Shown one piece after another: positions 8,817 to 16,673 of a stretch of DNA of 64,000 nt (position 1 is its first letter; each line of letters opens with the position of its first letter). The notes below the pieces were generated by a model. It was not told the origin of the DNA. It was given only the letters and a program-made list of their open reading frames with translations, and did no database searches. Origin of the DNA: Hoeflea_A sp965216535. GTDB taxonomy: Bacteria > Pseudomonadota > Alphaproteobacteria > Rhizobiales > Rhizobiaceae. The DNA is taken from assembly GCA_965216535.1 (NCBI GenBank), contig OZ244175.1, positions 4,278,001-4,342,000 on the forward strand, read 5' to 3'. Made by a program: the position numbers and the translations under genes.

Positions 8817-10714
8817 GCTACCAACCTTGTTGTTTTATAACCGGGGCGAACCAAAACGAAATGATCCTCCCCGACTTCCTCCATTTCCATCGCTGCCCCC
8901 GGTCCTTCGGGCACGAATCTCTGATCCCAGGTTTCGTCTGTGCTGCTTTCCAGGATATCGGTTTTTCCCAACGCCAACGGATGATCAAGGTCGGTCGTCG
9001 GAATCGATTGCAGCAGGTTTCGCGTATAGGGATGGACCGGATCCCTGAAGAGCACCTCCCCCGGCGCTATCTCGACGATACGGCCACGGCGCATCACCGC
9101 TACGCGATCGGCGACATAATTGACCACTGCCAGGTTGTGGGAGATGAAGATCGTCGTCAAATTGAGTTCATGCTGAAGACGAGTCAGCAGATTGAGGATC
9201 TGTGCCTGTACCGACACATCCAGCGCCGAAACCGGCTCATCACAAATCAACAGGTCCGGATCCAGCGCCAATGCGCGGGCAATCCCGATCCTCTGGCGTT
9301 GGCCGCCCGAGAAACTGTGCGGGTACCGATTGAGAAAGGTCGGCGACAGGCCGACCATGCTCATCAGTTCATGCGCCCGCTCCCGTCGCCACTTGCCATT
9401 TCCCAGGCCGTGAATCTCGAGCGGCTCCGCAAGAAGGTTGAGGACTGTCGACCGCGGACTGAGCGAAGAGAATGGATCCTGAAAAACCATCTGGATCTTG
9501 CGGCGCATGTTAAAGAGCGCCTTGGGATCGAGCGTCGCGAGATCGACCTCGCGCTCGCCTTCATTATAGAGTATTTCACCGGCAGACGGAGTAATCGCCC
9601 GCATGATCATTTTGCTGAGCGAGGTCTTGCCGCAACCGCTTTCTCCAACTAGGCCGAAGCATTCGCCGTAGCGTATCGAAAAGCTGACATTATCAACCGC
9701 GATAACGCGGTTGGAGGCAGAGCTGACCAGCATGCTGCCTTTCTTCGACTCAAAGCTCTTTGTCACATTGCGCAGGGTCAGGAGCCGATCCTCAGGCGAA
9801 TGCAGACGCTCCTTCGCACGCTCTTTGAATGACTGTGGCAGATCCTGGGTTATTTCTCGCAGGGCAACGAGCCTTTCGCCGGGTTGCATGTCGAGCCTCG
9901 GCACCGCTGCCAAGAGCGCTTTGAGATAAGGATGCTCGGCACGATGAAAGATATCATCGAGCGTTCCTGCTTCCATGAGGTTGCCATGGTAGAGCACGAT
10001 CACCTCGTCGGCCATATTGGCGACAACGCCGAGGTCGTGGGTAATCAACAGCAGTGACATGCCGAGCTTTCGCTGCACGTCCTTCAGCACGGCCAGAACC
10101 TGGGCTTGAACCGTCACGTCGAGTGCCGTAGTCGGTTCGTCGGCTATCAGCAGAGCCGGATTGCAGACCAACGCCATGGCAATCATGGCTCTTTGTCGCA
10201 GACCGCCTGACAACTCCATTGAATACATATCGTAGGCGCGCGTCGGGTTGGGGAAACCAACCAGGGCCAGCATCTGCTCAGTGAGTTCGCGGCATTCCTT
10301 GCGGGTCACGTCCCGGTGCAGATACAACGCCTCGTCAATCTGGTTGCCGACTGTATGAACCGGTGACAGCGAAGTCATCGGCTCCTGAAAGATGATGGAT
10401 ATGCGACCGCCACGCAATTGCCGCATGCGCTTCCCATCGCGCGGCAATTTAACGATATCAATCGGCTTGCCGTCATTGGCAGGATCGAAGAATGTTATCG
10501 ATCCTCCGGTTACCTCTGCGACATCCGGCAAAATGCCCATGATCGACTGAGCTATGATCGATTTGCCGGAGCCGGATTCGCCAACCAAAGCAACGGTTTT
10601 GCCCTTGGGGATGCGGAAACTGACTCCCTTGACGACATCGTCGCGGCTTATTCCCGTTCCGATACCGACCCGCAAATCCTCCACACGCAGCAGATCCGCA
10701 ACGCTCTCACTCAT
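8813..10714 (-). CDS. Fused dipeptide/oligopeptide-type ABC ATPase (DppD-DppF fusion)
   Basis: 633 residues with two complete ATPase modules. The first has Walker A GESGSGKS at 45-52, signature LSGGLRQR and Walker B LLIADEPTTALD. The second has Walker A GESGCGKT near 357, signature FSGGQRQR and Walker B LLICDEPVSALD. Each module carries the C-terminal oligopeptide-transporter extension (HPYLKALLAAVPR and HPYTRNLLQSIP). One polypeptide thus supplies both nucleotide-binding domains, as in YejF/GsiA. First gene of the importer operon; the 88 bases before it show no terminator, so read-through from the phosphatase gene is possible. Confidence 0.95.
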   Translation of the reverse strand: MSESVADLLRVEDLRVGIGTGISRDDVVKGVSFRIPKGKTVALVGESGSGKSIIAQSIMGILPDVAEVTGGSITFFDPANDGKPIDIVKLPRDGKRMRQLRGGRISIIFQEPMTSLSPVHTVGNQIDEALYLHRDVTRKECRELTEQMLALVGFPNPTRAYDMYSMELSGGLRQRAMIAMALVCNPALLIADEPTTALDVTVQAQVLAVLKDVQRKLGMSLLLITHDLGVVANMADEVIVLYHGNLMEAGTLDDIFHRAEHPYLKALLAAVPRLDMQPGERLVALREITQDLPQSFKERAKERLHSPEDRLLTLRNVTKSFESKKGSMLVSSASNRVIAVDNVSFSIRYGECFGLVGESGCGKTSLSKMIMRAITPSAGEILYNEGEREVDLATLDPKALFNMRRKIQMVFQDPFSSLSPRSTVLNLLAEPLEIHGLGNGKWRRERAHELMSMVGLSPTFLNRYPHSFSGGQRQRIGIARALALDPDLLICDEPVSALDVSVQAQILNLLTRLQHELNLTTIFISHNLAVVNYVADRVAVMRRGRIVEIAPGEVLFRDPVHPYTRNLLQSIPTTDLDHPLALGKTDILESSTDETWDQRFVPEGPGAAMEMEEVGEDHFVLVRPGYKTTRLVA

Positions 10715-10802
10715 CGATCAGTCAGTTCCCCCATCGTGCTGAATTGGGCCTGGCATTCGTTTTTTTGTATTCGGCCCACAGTTACCCATATTTGCAGCAT
10801 TT

Positions 10803-11408
10803 TTACAGCGCTGCCAATCTCCGTTTTGACCAAGCGTAGACTTTACCGTGCGATATCGTGCTGACTGGCGCGTTTTGACGATCGACGGCGCCGAGAAGAT
10901 AGAGGCAAATCTTGATGACGCCCGCATGACACACCAGCACGGTCGGGCGGTCGATCTCCTTCAAAAACCCGGCGACTTCAGGCGCCCGAGCGGCGTAGCT
11001 TTCTCCTCCGGGGGCAGTGAAATTCCAGCGATCGGCTTTGCGGGCCCGCCGCAATTCGGGAAAGGCCGATTTTACCTCATGCGTCGTCATGCCTTCCCAG
11101 TCACCGTGGGATATCTCCTTCAATGCGTCGTTGACTTCCACCGCGCTCTCCTGGCGTGAGAGGATACTGCAGATTTCAACGGCGGTCTGGCGCGCTCTCG
11201 ATAGCGGGGAGCTGATAATGGCGATATCTCTGATTGCGTCCGAGGAAAGCAAAGACCGGAGCCGCTCACCCGCTTCGCGGGCCTGCTCCAACCCCACGTC
11301 GTTCATCGGCACGTCGGTGTGACCCTGAAATCGGCCCGCGCGATTCCAGTCGGTTTCGCCATGGCGAACAAAGAACAACTCTGGTGTGTCCGATATGGCT
11401 GCCGTCAA
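10803..11408 (-). CDS. Histidine phosphatase family protein (phosphoglycerate-mutase-like)
   Basis: About 201 residues if translation starts at the TTG at 11408, whose last two bases overlap the stop of the epimerase gene (TTGA). An in-frame ATG at 11438 would add 10 residues but lies deep inside the epimerase. FFVRHGETDWNRAGRFQGH carries the phosphate-accepting His of the RHG motif; LVCHAGVIKICL carries the second catalytic His, and an acidic residue sits in HGDWEGM. The family dephosphorylates small metabolites or sugar phosphates; the true substrate is unknown. Translational coupling to a UDP-sugar epimerase suggests a sugar-phosphate role in polysaccharide metabolism (inference). Confidence 0.87.
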   Translation of the reverse strand: MTAAISDTPELFFVRHGETDWNRAGRFQGHTDVPMNDVGLEQAREAGERLRSLLSSDAIRDIAIISSPLSRARQTAVEICSILSRQESAVEVNDALKEISHGDWEGMTTHEVKSAFPELRRARKADRWNFTAPGGESYAARAPEVAGFLKEIDRPTVLVCHAGVIKICLYLLGAVDRQNAPVSTISHGKVYAWSKRRLAAL

Positions 11409-12433
11409 CGGTTGCGTCCGTGATAGGCGTCGTACCAATGCACGAAGGAAGCCAAACCCTCCTCCAAAGGCGTATCGATGCGAAAACCGAAATCGCGCTC
11501 CAGCGCGGACGTATCCGCGTAGGTCTCGAAAACATCGCCAGGCTGCATGGGTAGAAATTCCTTGGTCGCCGTCTGCCCCAGCAGCCGCTCAAGGGTTTCG
11601 ATCATCGTCATGAGTTCTACCGGCTGCGAATTGCCAATGTTGTAGAGCCGATAGTTTGGAGCTGTTTGCCGCCGCTCGTCCGGCGAGGCGTCAGCAATGG
11701 GCATTGCGGGCGCCAGTAGAACATTGACCACGCCCTTCGCAATGTCGTCGATAAACGTGAAGTCCCGTCTCAGCTGGCCATTGTTGAAGACCTTGATCGG
11801 TTTGCCTTCGCGGATGGCTTTGGTGAAAAGGTAGACCGCCATATCCGGCCTTCCCCATGGTCCATAGACGGTGAAAAACCGCAACCCGGACACCGGAATG
11901 TTCCAGATGTGGCTGTAGGCATGTGCCATCAGCTCATTTGATTTTTTGGTAGCGGCGTAAAGGCTAATCGGGTTGTCGACATTCTGATCGGTCGAATAAG
12001 GAACGTCCGGGCTATTGCCGTAAACCGAGCTGGAACTTGCGTAGACCAGATGCTCAATGCTGTTCTCACGGCACCCTTCAAGTATATTCAAGAACCCGTT
12101 GATATTGCTGTCGATATAGGCGTGCGGGTTCTCCAGGGAGTAGCGAACGCCCGGCTGAGCCGCGAGATGCGCGATCCGGGTCGGCCCAACCTGCTTGAAA
12201 ATCGCTGAGACCGCGCGCGCATCGACAAGGTCAATTTCGTGAAAAAGGAAACCTGCCTCATCCAACAACTTCTCAAGGCGCGCCCGTTTCAAGCCCACAT
12301 CGTAGTAGGCGTTCATGTTATCGACACCCACCACGCGATAGCCGCGATCCAGCAACATGCGCGCGACATGGAAACCGATGAAGCCCGCAGCTCCGGTTAC
12401 AAGGATCGGAGCAGAAGTGTTTTCTGCCATCAA
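11405..12433 (-). CDS. NAD-dependent UDP-sugar epimerase (UDP-glucuronate 4-epimerase type)
   Basis: 342-residue extended SDR. It has the NAD-binding motif TGAAGFIGFHVA near the N-terminus, GVDNMNAYYDVGLK as in UDP-glucuronate epimerases (LpsL/Cap1J type), catalytic Ser in YASSSSVYG and the Y-X3-K pair in YAATKKS, then SGLRFFTVYGPWGRPDMA. It probably interconverts UDP-glucuronate and UDP-galacturonate in the cytosol. The gene diverging from it encodes UDP-glucose 6-dehydrogenase, which makes UDP-glucuronate; this supports that substrate, although the epimerase could act on other UDP-sugars. A candidate promoter lies about 65 bases upstream. Confidence 0.9.
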   Translation of the reverse strand: MMAENTSAPILVTGAAGFIGFHVARMLLDRGYRVVGVDNMNAYYDVGLKRARLEKLLDEAGFLFHEIDLVDARAVSAIFKQVGPTRIAHLAAQPGVRYSLENPHAYIDSNINGFLNILEGCRENSIEHLVYASSSSVYGNSPDVPYSTDQNVDNPISLYAATKKSNELMAHAYSHIWNIPVSGLRFFTVYGPWGRPDMAVYLFTKAIREGKPIKVFNNGQLRRDFTFIDDIAKGVVNVLLAPAMPIADASPDERRQTAPNYRLYNIGNSQPVELMTMIETLERLLGQTATKEFLPMQPGDVFETYADTSALERDFGFRIDTPLEEGLASFVHWYDAYHGRNR

Positions 12434-12496
12434 TACAGGCCTTTCGGTGACATTGCCGGGATTCGCATATAAGGTCTGGAATTATTTCGCGCAGGG

Positions 12497-12525
12497 TTTA
12501 TACCCACCCAAGACAGCAATGAAAA
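12497..12525 (-). promoter_or_regulatory. Candidate sigma70 promoter for epimerase-phosphatase unit
   Basis: Read on the minus strand, TTTTCA is followed after 17 bases by TATAAA, 64 bases upstream of the epimerase ATG. The -10 is good and the -35 moderate. No comparable promoter for the divergent dehydrogenase is obvious in the same 158-base gap. Confidence 0.35.
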
Positions 12526-12591
12526 CGCTGACGCACCGAAGAACGGAAGCGGGCGACAGTCATCCCCCAAAAATTACCTTAAGAGGTTGCC

Positions 12592-13926
12592 TTGAAGATC
12601 ACGATCATCGGAACAGGTTATGTCGGGCTGGTAACGGGCGTCTGCCTGTCGGAGTTTGGTTTCGACGTCACGTGTGTGGACAATCAGGCCGAAAAGGTCG
12701 CCTTGCTCAGAGACGGTGTGAGCCCGATTTACGAACCAGGTCTAGAGCAGCTGATGCACTCGAATGCCAGCGAGGGCCGGCTGCACTTCGAAACCGACGT
12801 ATCCAAATGCGTGCCGCATTCCGACGTGGTGTTCCTGGCCGTTGGCACACCATCGGATGAAAACGGTGAAGCGATTGACCTGAAATATGTATTCGGCGCC
12901 GTCGAAGATATCGCGCCGCATCTGGTCGACGGCACCGTTGTGATTGTCAAATGCACCGTGGTGCCGGGCACCAACCAGCAAGTTCGAGACCGAATTACGG
13001 AACTTCGTCCTGATCTGGATTTCTCCATTGTCAGCAATCCGGAGTTCTTGCGCGAAGGCACGGCCATTCAGGACTTCATGCGCCCTGACCGGGTCGTGCT
13101 CGGGATTCACGACGAGCGCGGTCGCGAGGTTGCCGAGCAGCTATACCGACCGCTGAAATTGCAGGATACGCCGATCACGGTGGGATCGCTCGCCGGTGCT
13201 GAACTCAGCAAATACGCAGCAAACGCCTTTCTGGCCATGAAGGTAAGCTTCATCAACCAGATCGCCGACCTTTGTGAAAAGGTTGATGCCAACATCATCG
13301 AAGTGTCCGAGATCATCGGGTTGGACGAACGCATCGGTGACAAATTTCTGCGCGCCGGACCCGGTTTCGGCGGGTCTTGCTTTCCCAAGGATACCCGCGC
13401 ACTTGCGGCGTTTGCCCGCAAGGCTGGCGTGCCGCAGGAACTGGTCCAGGCAACGATTTCGGTCAATGAGAACCGCAAAGACGCGATGGCGCAAAGGGTT
13501 TTGGACGCCATTGGAGATCCTACCGGAAAGACCGTTGCCGTGCTCGGCGTTGCTTTCAAGCCTGACACCGACGACATCCGCGAGTCCCCTGCTCTGCCGG
13601 TGCTCGAAGCGCTGCTGGAGAATGGCGTCAAAGTTCGAGCGTTCGACCCAAAAGCGATGGAAGCGGCGGCGGGCCTTTATCCGGAGGTGGTCTGGTCCAG
13701 CGATCCCTATGAGGCCGTCATTGGTGCCCACGCCGTTGTGCTGATGACGGAATGGAACCTGTTGCGCGCGTTGGAGCTGGACCGGCTCTGCGCGGCGATG
13801 GAAGAACCGCTCATGATCGACTTGCGGAACATCCATCGGCGCCGGGAACCCACCCGGTATGGCTTCACCTATGTGAGCGTCGGTCGAGACCGGGCCGAAC
13901 CGACCACAGAGGATGCCTCAGCCTGA
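12592..13926 (+). CDS. UDP-glucose 6-dehydrogenase
   Basis: 444 residues starting at a TTG preceded by AAGAGG 5 bases upstream; the sequence starts directly with MKITIIGTGYVGLVTG, so no earlier start is needed. The GTGYVG loop binds NAD. GPGFGGSCFPKDT contains the catalytic cysteine at residue 263, the family's usual place. The C-terminal UDP-binding domain has GVAFKPDTDDIRESPAL. The enzyme oxidises UDP-glucose to UDP-glucuronate with two NAD. Together with the divergent epimerase it would supply UDP-GlcA and UDP-GalA for the glycosyltransferases at the left of the window (inference). Confidence 0.96.
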   Translation: MKITIIGTGYVGLVTGVCLSEFGFDVTCVDNQAEKVALLRDGVSPIYEPGLEQLMHSNASEGRLHFETDVSKCVPHSDVVFLAVGTPSDENGEAIDLKYVFGAVEDIAPHLVDGTVVIVKCTVVPGTNQQVRDRITELRPDLDFSIVSNPEFLREGTAIQDFMRPDRVVLGIHDERGREVAEQLYRPLKLQDTPITVGSLAGAELSKYAANAFLAMKVSFINQIADLCEKVDANIIEVSEIIGLDERIGDKFLRAGPGFGGSCFPKDTRALAAFARKAGVPQELVQATISVNENRKDAMAQRVLDAIGDPTGKTVAVLGVAFKPDTDDIRESPALPVLEALLENGVKVRAFDPKAMEAAAGLYPEVVWSSDPYEAVIGAHAVVLMTEWNLLRALELDRLCAAMEEPLMIDLRNIHRRREPTRYGFTYVSVGRDRAEPTTEDASA

Positions 13927-13938
13927 CATCCAAGGCTC

Positions 13939-14619
13939 TCAGGCAGCCCATCCACCGGAAAACGGGATTGCCTGGCCGACAAAGAAGTCGCTGTCATCAC
14001 CAGCGAGAAAGAGAGCCAAGGCGATGTCCTCTTCCGGCTTGGCGAGCCTGCCCAGCGGCACCTGGCGCTTGAGGTTTTCCTGAAACTTCGGGTTCGCCTG
14101 CATGTCAGGCGGATAATAGGACGGGTTTTCGACCCAGTTCTGGGCAATCAGATTGATCTGCACATTGTGCCGCGCCACCTCCACTCCCGCTGATTTCACA
14201 TAGGAAATCTGCGCTCCGCGTGCAGCGCTGTATGCGCAAAGGCGCCCCATCGGCCGTAGTGGCGTCGCGCTGCCGAAGACGACAACTTTTCCCCGTTGGC
14301 GCTCGATCATTTGCGGTAGCACTGCCCTGATGAGCCAATGCAGTGGATGCACCAGCAGATCGAACACATTGTGCCAATCGTCATCTTCAACGTCGGTAAC
14401 GGCGGTCCCATAAAGGTTGGGTGATGCGAGGTTGACGACGAGTACGTCGACGTGCCCCGCCCTTTCAATAACTGCGCGGCAGGAATCAGACGATCGCAAA
14501 TCGCTGTTGTCTGCGATAACAGCCGCTCCCTGCTGGCGAAAAATCTCGGTGCAAGCCGGCCCCATAAACTCCTCACATTGTGTAATCAGAACGCGCTTGC
14601 CTTCAACTGAACCGCTCAT
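13939..14619 (-). CDS. Halohydrin dehalogenase-like protein (SDR superfamily)
   Basis: 226 residues from the ATG at 14619, which has AAAAGGAA 7 bases upstream; an in-frame ATG at 14718 lies across the intergenic operator and is unlikely. The fold is short-chain dehydrogenase, but the NAD-binding TGxxxGxG loop is replaced by T13-X4-F18-X-G20 (TQCEEFMG), and the catalytic residues are S117-X12-Y130-X3-R134 with Arg in place of the SDR Lys. Both are the published signatures of halohydrin dehalogenases, which convert vicinal haloalcohols to epoxides plus halide without a cofactor. The segment SATPLRP and the C-terminal NPSYYPP...VPLGRL also resemble that family. Divergent from a TetR gene. Activity itself is inferred. 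Confidence 0.82.
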   Translation of the reverse strand: MSGSVEGKRVLITQCEEFMGPACTEIFRQQGAAVIADNSDLRSSDSCRAVIERAGHVDVLVVNLASPNLYGTAVTDVEDDDWHNVFDLLVHPLHWLIRAVLPQMIERQRGKVVVFGSATPLRPMGRLCAYSAARGAQISYVKSAGVEVARHNVQINLIAQNWVENPSYYPPDMQANPKFQENLKRQVPLGRLAKPEEDIALALFLAGDDSDFFVGQAIPFSGGWAA

Positions 14620-14686
14620 CCGGGATTCCTTTTCAATCGATCGGTTTTCGCTGCTACGGGACACAACTTGCCACTCGGCCGTTGAC

Positions 14687-14706
14687 AACATACCCGGTAG
14701 TATGTT
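14687..14706. promoter_or_regulatory. Inverted repeat, candidate TetR operator
   Basis: Perfect 7-base arms AACATAC and GTATGTT are separated by 6 bases. It lies 67 bases from the halohydrin dehalogenase-like start and 83 bases from the TetR start, between divergent genes. A TTGACA hexamer overlaps its left edge. Size and symmetry suit a TetR dimer; that this TetR binds it is inference. Confidence 0.55.
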
Positions 14707-14789
14707 CCTTTTCGACACAACAAATCACCCGGGAATACGTCACTGACGCTACACACCCGGACGCCATTGGCAAGGGAGGAATCCGGCGC

Positions 14790-15440
14790 ATGACCGCTTC
14801 GGCCATCGCCACCGCTGGACGGCCTGTGCAGGCCGATATTCTGGATGCAGCCGCGCGCTGTTTCATGGAGCGGGGCTACTCTGCCACCAGCATTGATGAT
14901 GTGGCCCGGAGCCTGGGTGCCACGAAGGGGCGCATCTACCACCATTACCGCTCTAAAGCGGACCTCTTTTTCGACGTGTATCGCACGGGCATGCAGATGA
15001 ATTTCGATAGCGTAATGCCGCTCGCTGAAGCAGATGCGCCTGCAATTCAAAAGCTTCGCGAAATGGCAAAAACCCACTGCATTGCGATGATACGAACGCA
15101 ACCCTATCAGCGTTGCGTCTGGGAGGGCGTCGAAATGCTGCTTCGCGGTTCGACAACCCCTACACAACGAGAAACGCTGGTCGAGCTTCATGCGATGCGA
15201 ACCCGGTACTCGGACGTATTTCGAACGGTGATCGAAGAAGCGAAACGGGAGGGCGCCGCCAGCTTCAACAATTCCAGCATTGCACTGCAATTGATGTTCA
15301 TGTCGCTGAACTCGCCGCTGTTCTGGTATCGGCCGCGGCAGGACCAGGACGATGATGCCATCGACCGCATCGCCACTCAATGCACACAATTTGCCCTTCG
15401 GGGCCTTGGACTTAAGGAGGAAATGACAGCGGATGTCTGA
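14790..15440 (+). CDS. TetR/AcrR family transcriptional regulator
   Basis: 216 residues from the ATG at 14790, which has AAGGGAGGA 9 bases before it; earlier in-frame starts lack a ribosome-binding site and would run through the palindrome. The N-terminal helix-turn-helix is clear (ILDAAARCFMERGYSATSIDDVA, then GRIYHHYRSKADLF at about 45-58). The C-terminal ligand domain is of a type often found with acyl-CoA metabolism genes (KstR2-like, low certainty). It is divergent from the halohydrin dehalogenase-like gene and overlaps the following acyl-CoA dehydrogenase gene by 8 bases, so it probably represses both directions until a CoA thioester or haloalcohol-derived ligand appears (inference). 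Confidence 0.9.
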   Translation: MTASAIATAGRPVQADILDAAARCFMERGYSATSIDDVARSLGATKGRIYHHYRSKADLFFDVYRTGMQMNFDSVMPLAEADAPAIQKLREMAKTHCIAMIRTQPYQRCVWEGVEMLLRGSTTPTQRETLVELHAMRTRYSDVFRTVIEEAKREGAASFNNSSIALQLMFMSLNSPLFWYRPRQDQDDDAIDRIATQCTQFALRGLGLKEEMTADV

Positions 15441-16671
15441 CATGAACCTTGGAATTACCGACCGCGTACGCCCTCTGCTCGAGGCCGTCAGAACCATGGT
15501 GCGGGACGAGATCATGCCGCTGAGCGAGGAATTCGAGGCGGAGGTCGCCAAGGGTGACCGCTGGACCTACACCGCGCGGCAAACAGAGATTCTTGAGAGC
15601 CTCAAGGAAAAAGCCCGCGAGCGCGGCCTGTGGAATTTCTGGTTGACCGCCTCCGACCGCGGATACGGCCTGTCGACCGTTGAATATGCCTACTTGGCCG
15701 AGGAAATGGGAAAGACCTCCCTCGGGGCTGAAACGTTCAACTGCTCGGCTCCCGATACAGGCAATATGGAGGTGCTTGAACGGTACGGAACGGAAGCACA
15801 TAAGGAGCAGTGGTTGACACCTCTGCTTGAGGGCAAAATCCGCTCCGCCTACCTGATGACCGAACCGGACGTGGCTTCCTCGGATGCGACGAACATCTCG
15901 ATGAGTTGTGTTCGCGACGGTGACTCCTATGTCCTCAATGGCGAAAAATGGTGGTCGTCAGGGGCGGGAGATCCGCGCTGCGCGATCTACATCACGATGG
16001 TCAAAACCGGTGATGAGGAAACCCCGAAACACCAGCGTCATTCGATGATCCTGGTTCCCGCCGATACTCCAGGTGTCGAAAAACTGCGGGCGATGGAGGT
16101 CTACGGCCACGACGACGCTCCACACGGCCATCTGCACCTGCGCTTCACGGACGTTCGCGTACCGGTCGAAAACCTCATTCTCGGCGAAGGCCGTGGGTTC
16201 GAGATCGCTCAGGGACGTTTGGGTCCGGGCCGTATCCATCACTGCATGCGGGCCATCGGGCAGGCGGAATATGCCCTTGAGCAGATGTGCAAGCGGGCGT
16301 TGCGACGGGAAGCCTTCGGCAAGCCGCTGGCACAGCTCGGTGCGAACTACGACATCATTGCCGAGTGCCGTATGGATATTGAAATGGCGCGGCTGCTTTG
16401 CCTGAAGGCCGCCTGGATGATGGATCAGGGAGATCCGCGCGCCGCCGCGCCATGGATCAGCCAGATCAAGGTCGTTGCACCACAGGTCGCGCTGCGTGTC
16501 ACCGACGAAGCAGTTCAGATGTTCGGCGGTCAGGGCGTGTCACAGGACACCACCCTCGCCCGTGCCTGGACGGCTCTTCGCACGCTGCGCCTGGCCGATG
16601 GACCGGACGCTGTCCACAGACGCCAGGTCGCTCGTACCGAATTGCGCAAATACACCCAGGAGCGCGTCTGA
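15433..16671 (+). CDS. Acyl-CoA dehydrogenase family protein (ACAD10/11-like)
   Basis: 412 residues. TEPDVASSDATNI and GEKWWSSGAGDPRCAI form the FAD- and acyl-binding middle domain; GRIHHCMRAIGQAEYALE and MFGGQGVSQDTTLARAW followed by LRLADGPDAVHRR form the C-terminal helical domain. The last motif is typical of the ACAD10/11-like branch. It desaturates an acyl-CoA at the alpha-beta position with FAD and electron-transfer flavoprotein. AAGGAGG lies 12 bases before the ATG, inside the end of the TetR gene. It is followed after 2 bases by an MDR reductase, so it belongs to the TetR-led operon. Chain type accepted is unknown. Confidence 0.92.
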   Translation: MSDMNLGITDRVRPLLEAVRTMVRDEIMPLSEEFEAEVAKGDRWTYTARQTEILESLKEKARERGLWNFWLTASDRGYGLSTVEYAYLAEEMGKTSLGAETFNCSAPDTGNMEVLERYGTEAHKEQWLTPLLEGKIRSAYLMTEPDVASSDATNISMSCVRDGDSYVLNGEKWWSSGAGDPRCAIYITMVKTGDEETPKHQRHSMILVPADTPGVEKLRAMEVYGHDDAPHGHLHLRFTDVRVPVENLILGEGRGFEIAQGRLGPGRIHHCMRAIGQAEYALEQMCKRALRREAFGKPLAQLGANYDIIAECRMDIEMARLLCLKAAWMMDQGDPRAAAPWISQIKVVAPQVALRVTDEAVQMFGGQGVSQDTTLARAWTALRTLRLADGPDAVHRRQVARTELRKYTQERV

Positions 16672-16673
16672 CC

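Noticed and set aside
13939..14619. Ordinary SDR oxidoreductase call
   Set aside because: The glycine-rich NAD loop and catalytic Lys are both missing and replaced in the exact halohydrin dehalogenase pattern.
14620..14718. N-terminal extension of the halohydrin dehalogenase-like protein
   Set aside because: It would place the start upstream of the palindrome, and an AAAAGGAA ribosome-binding site lies before the ATG at 14619.
16398..16673. Upstream extension of the first MDR reductase
   Set aside because: Lies inside the acyl-CoA dehydrogenase gene; the protein clearly starts at MKAIVCNDFA.
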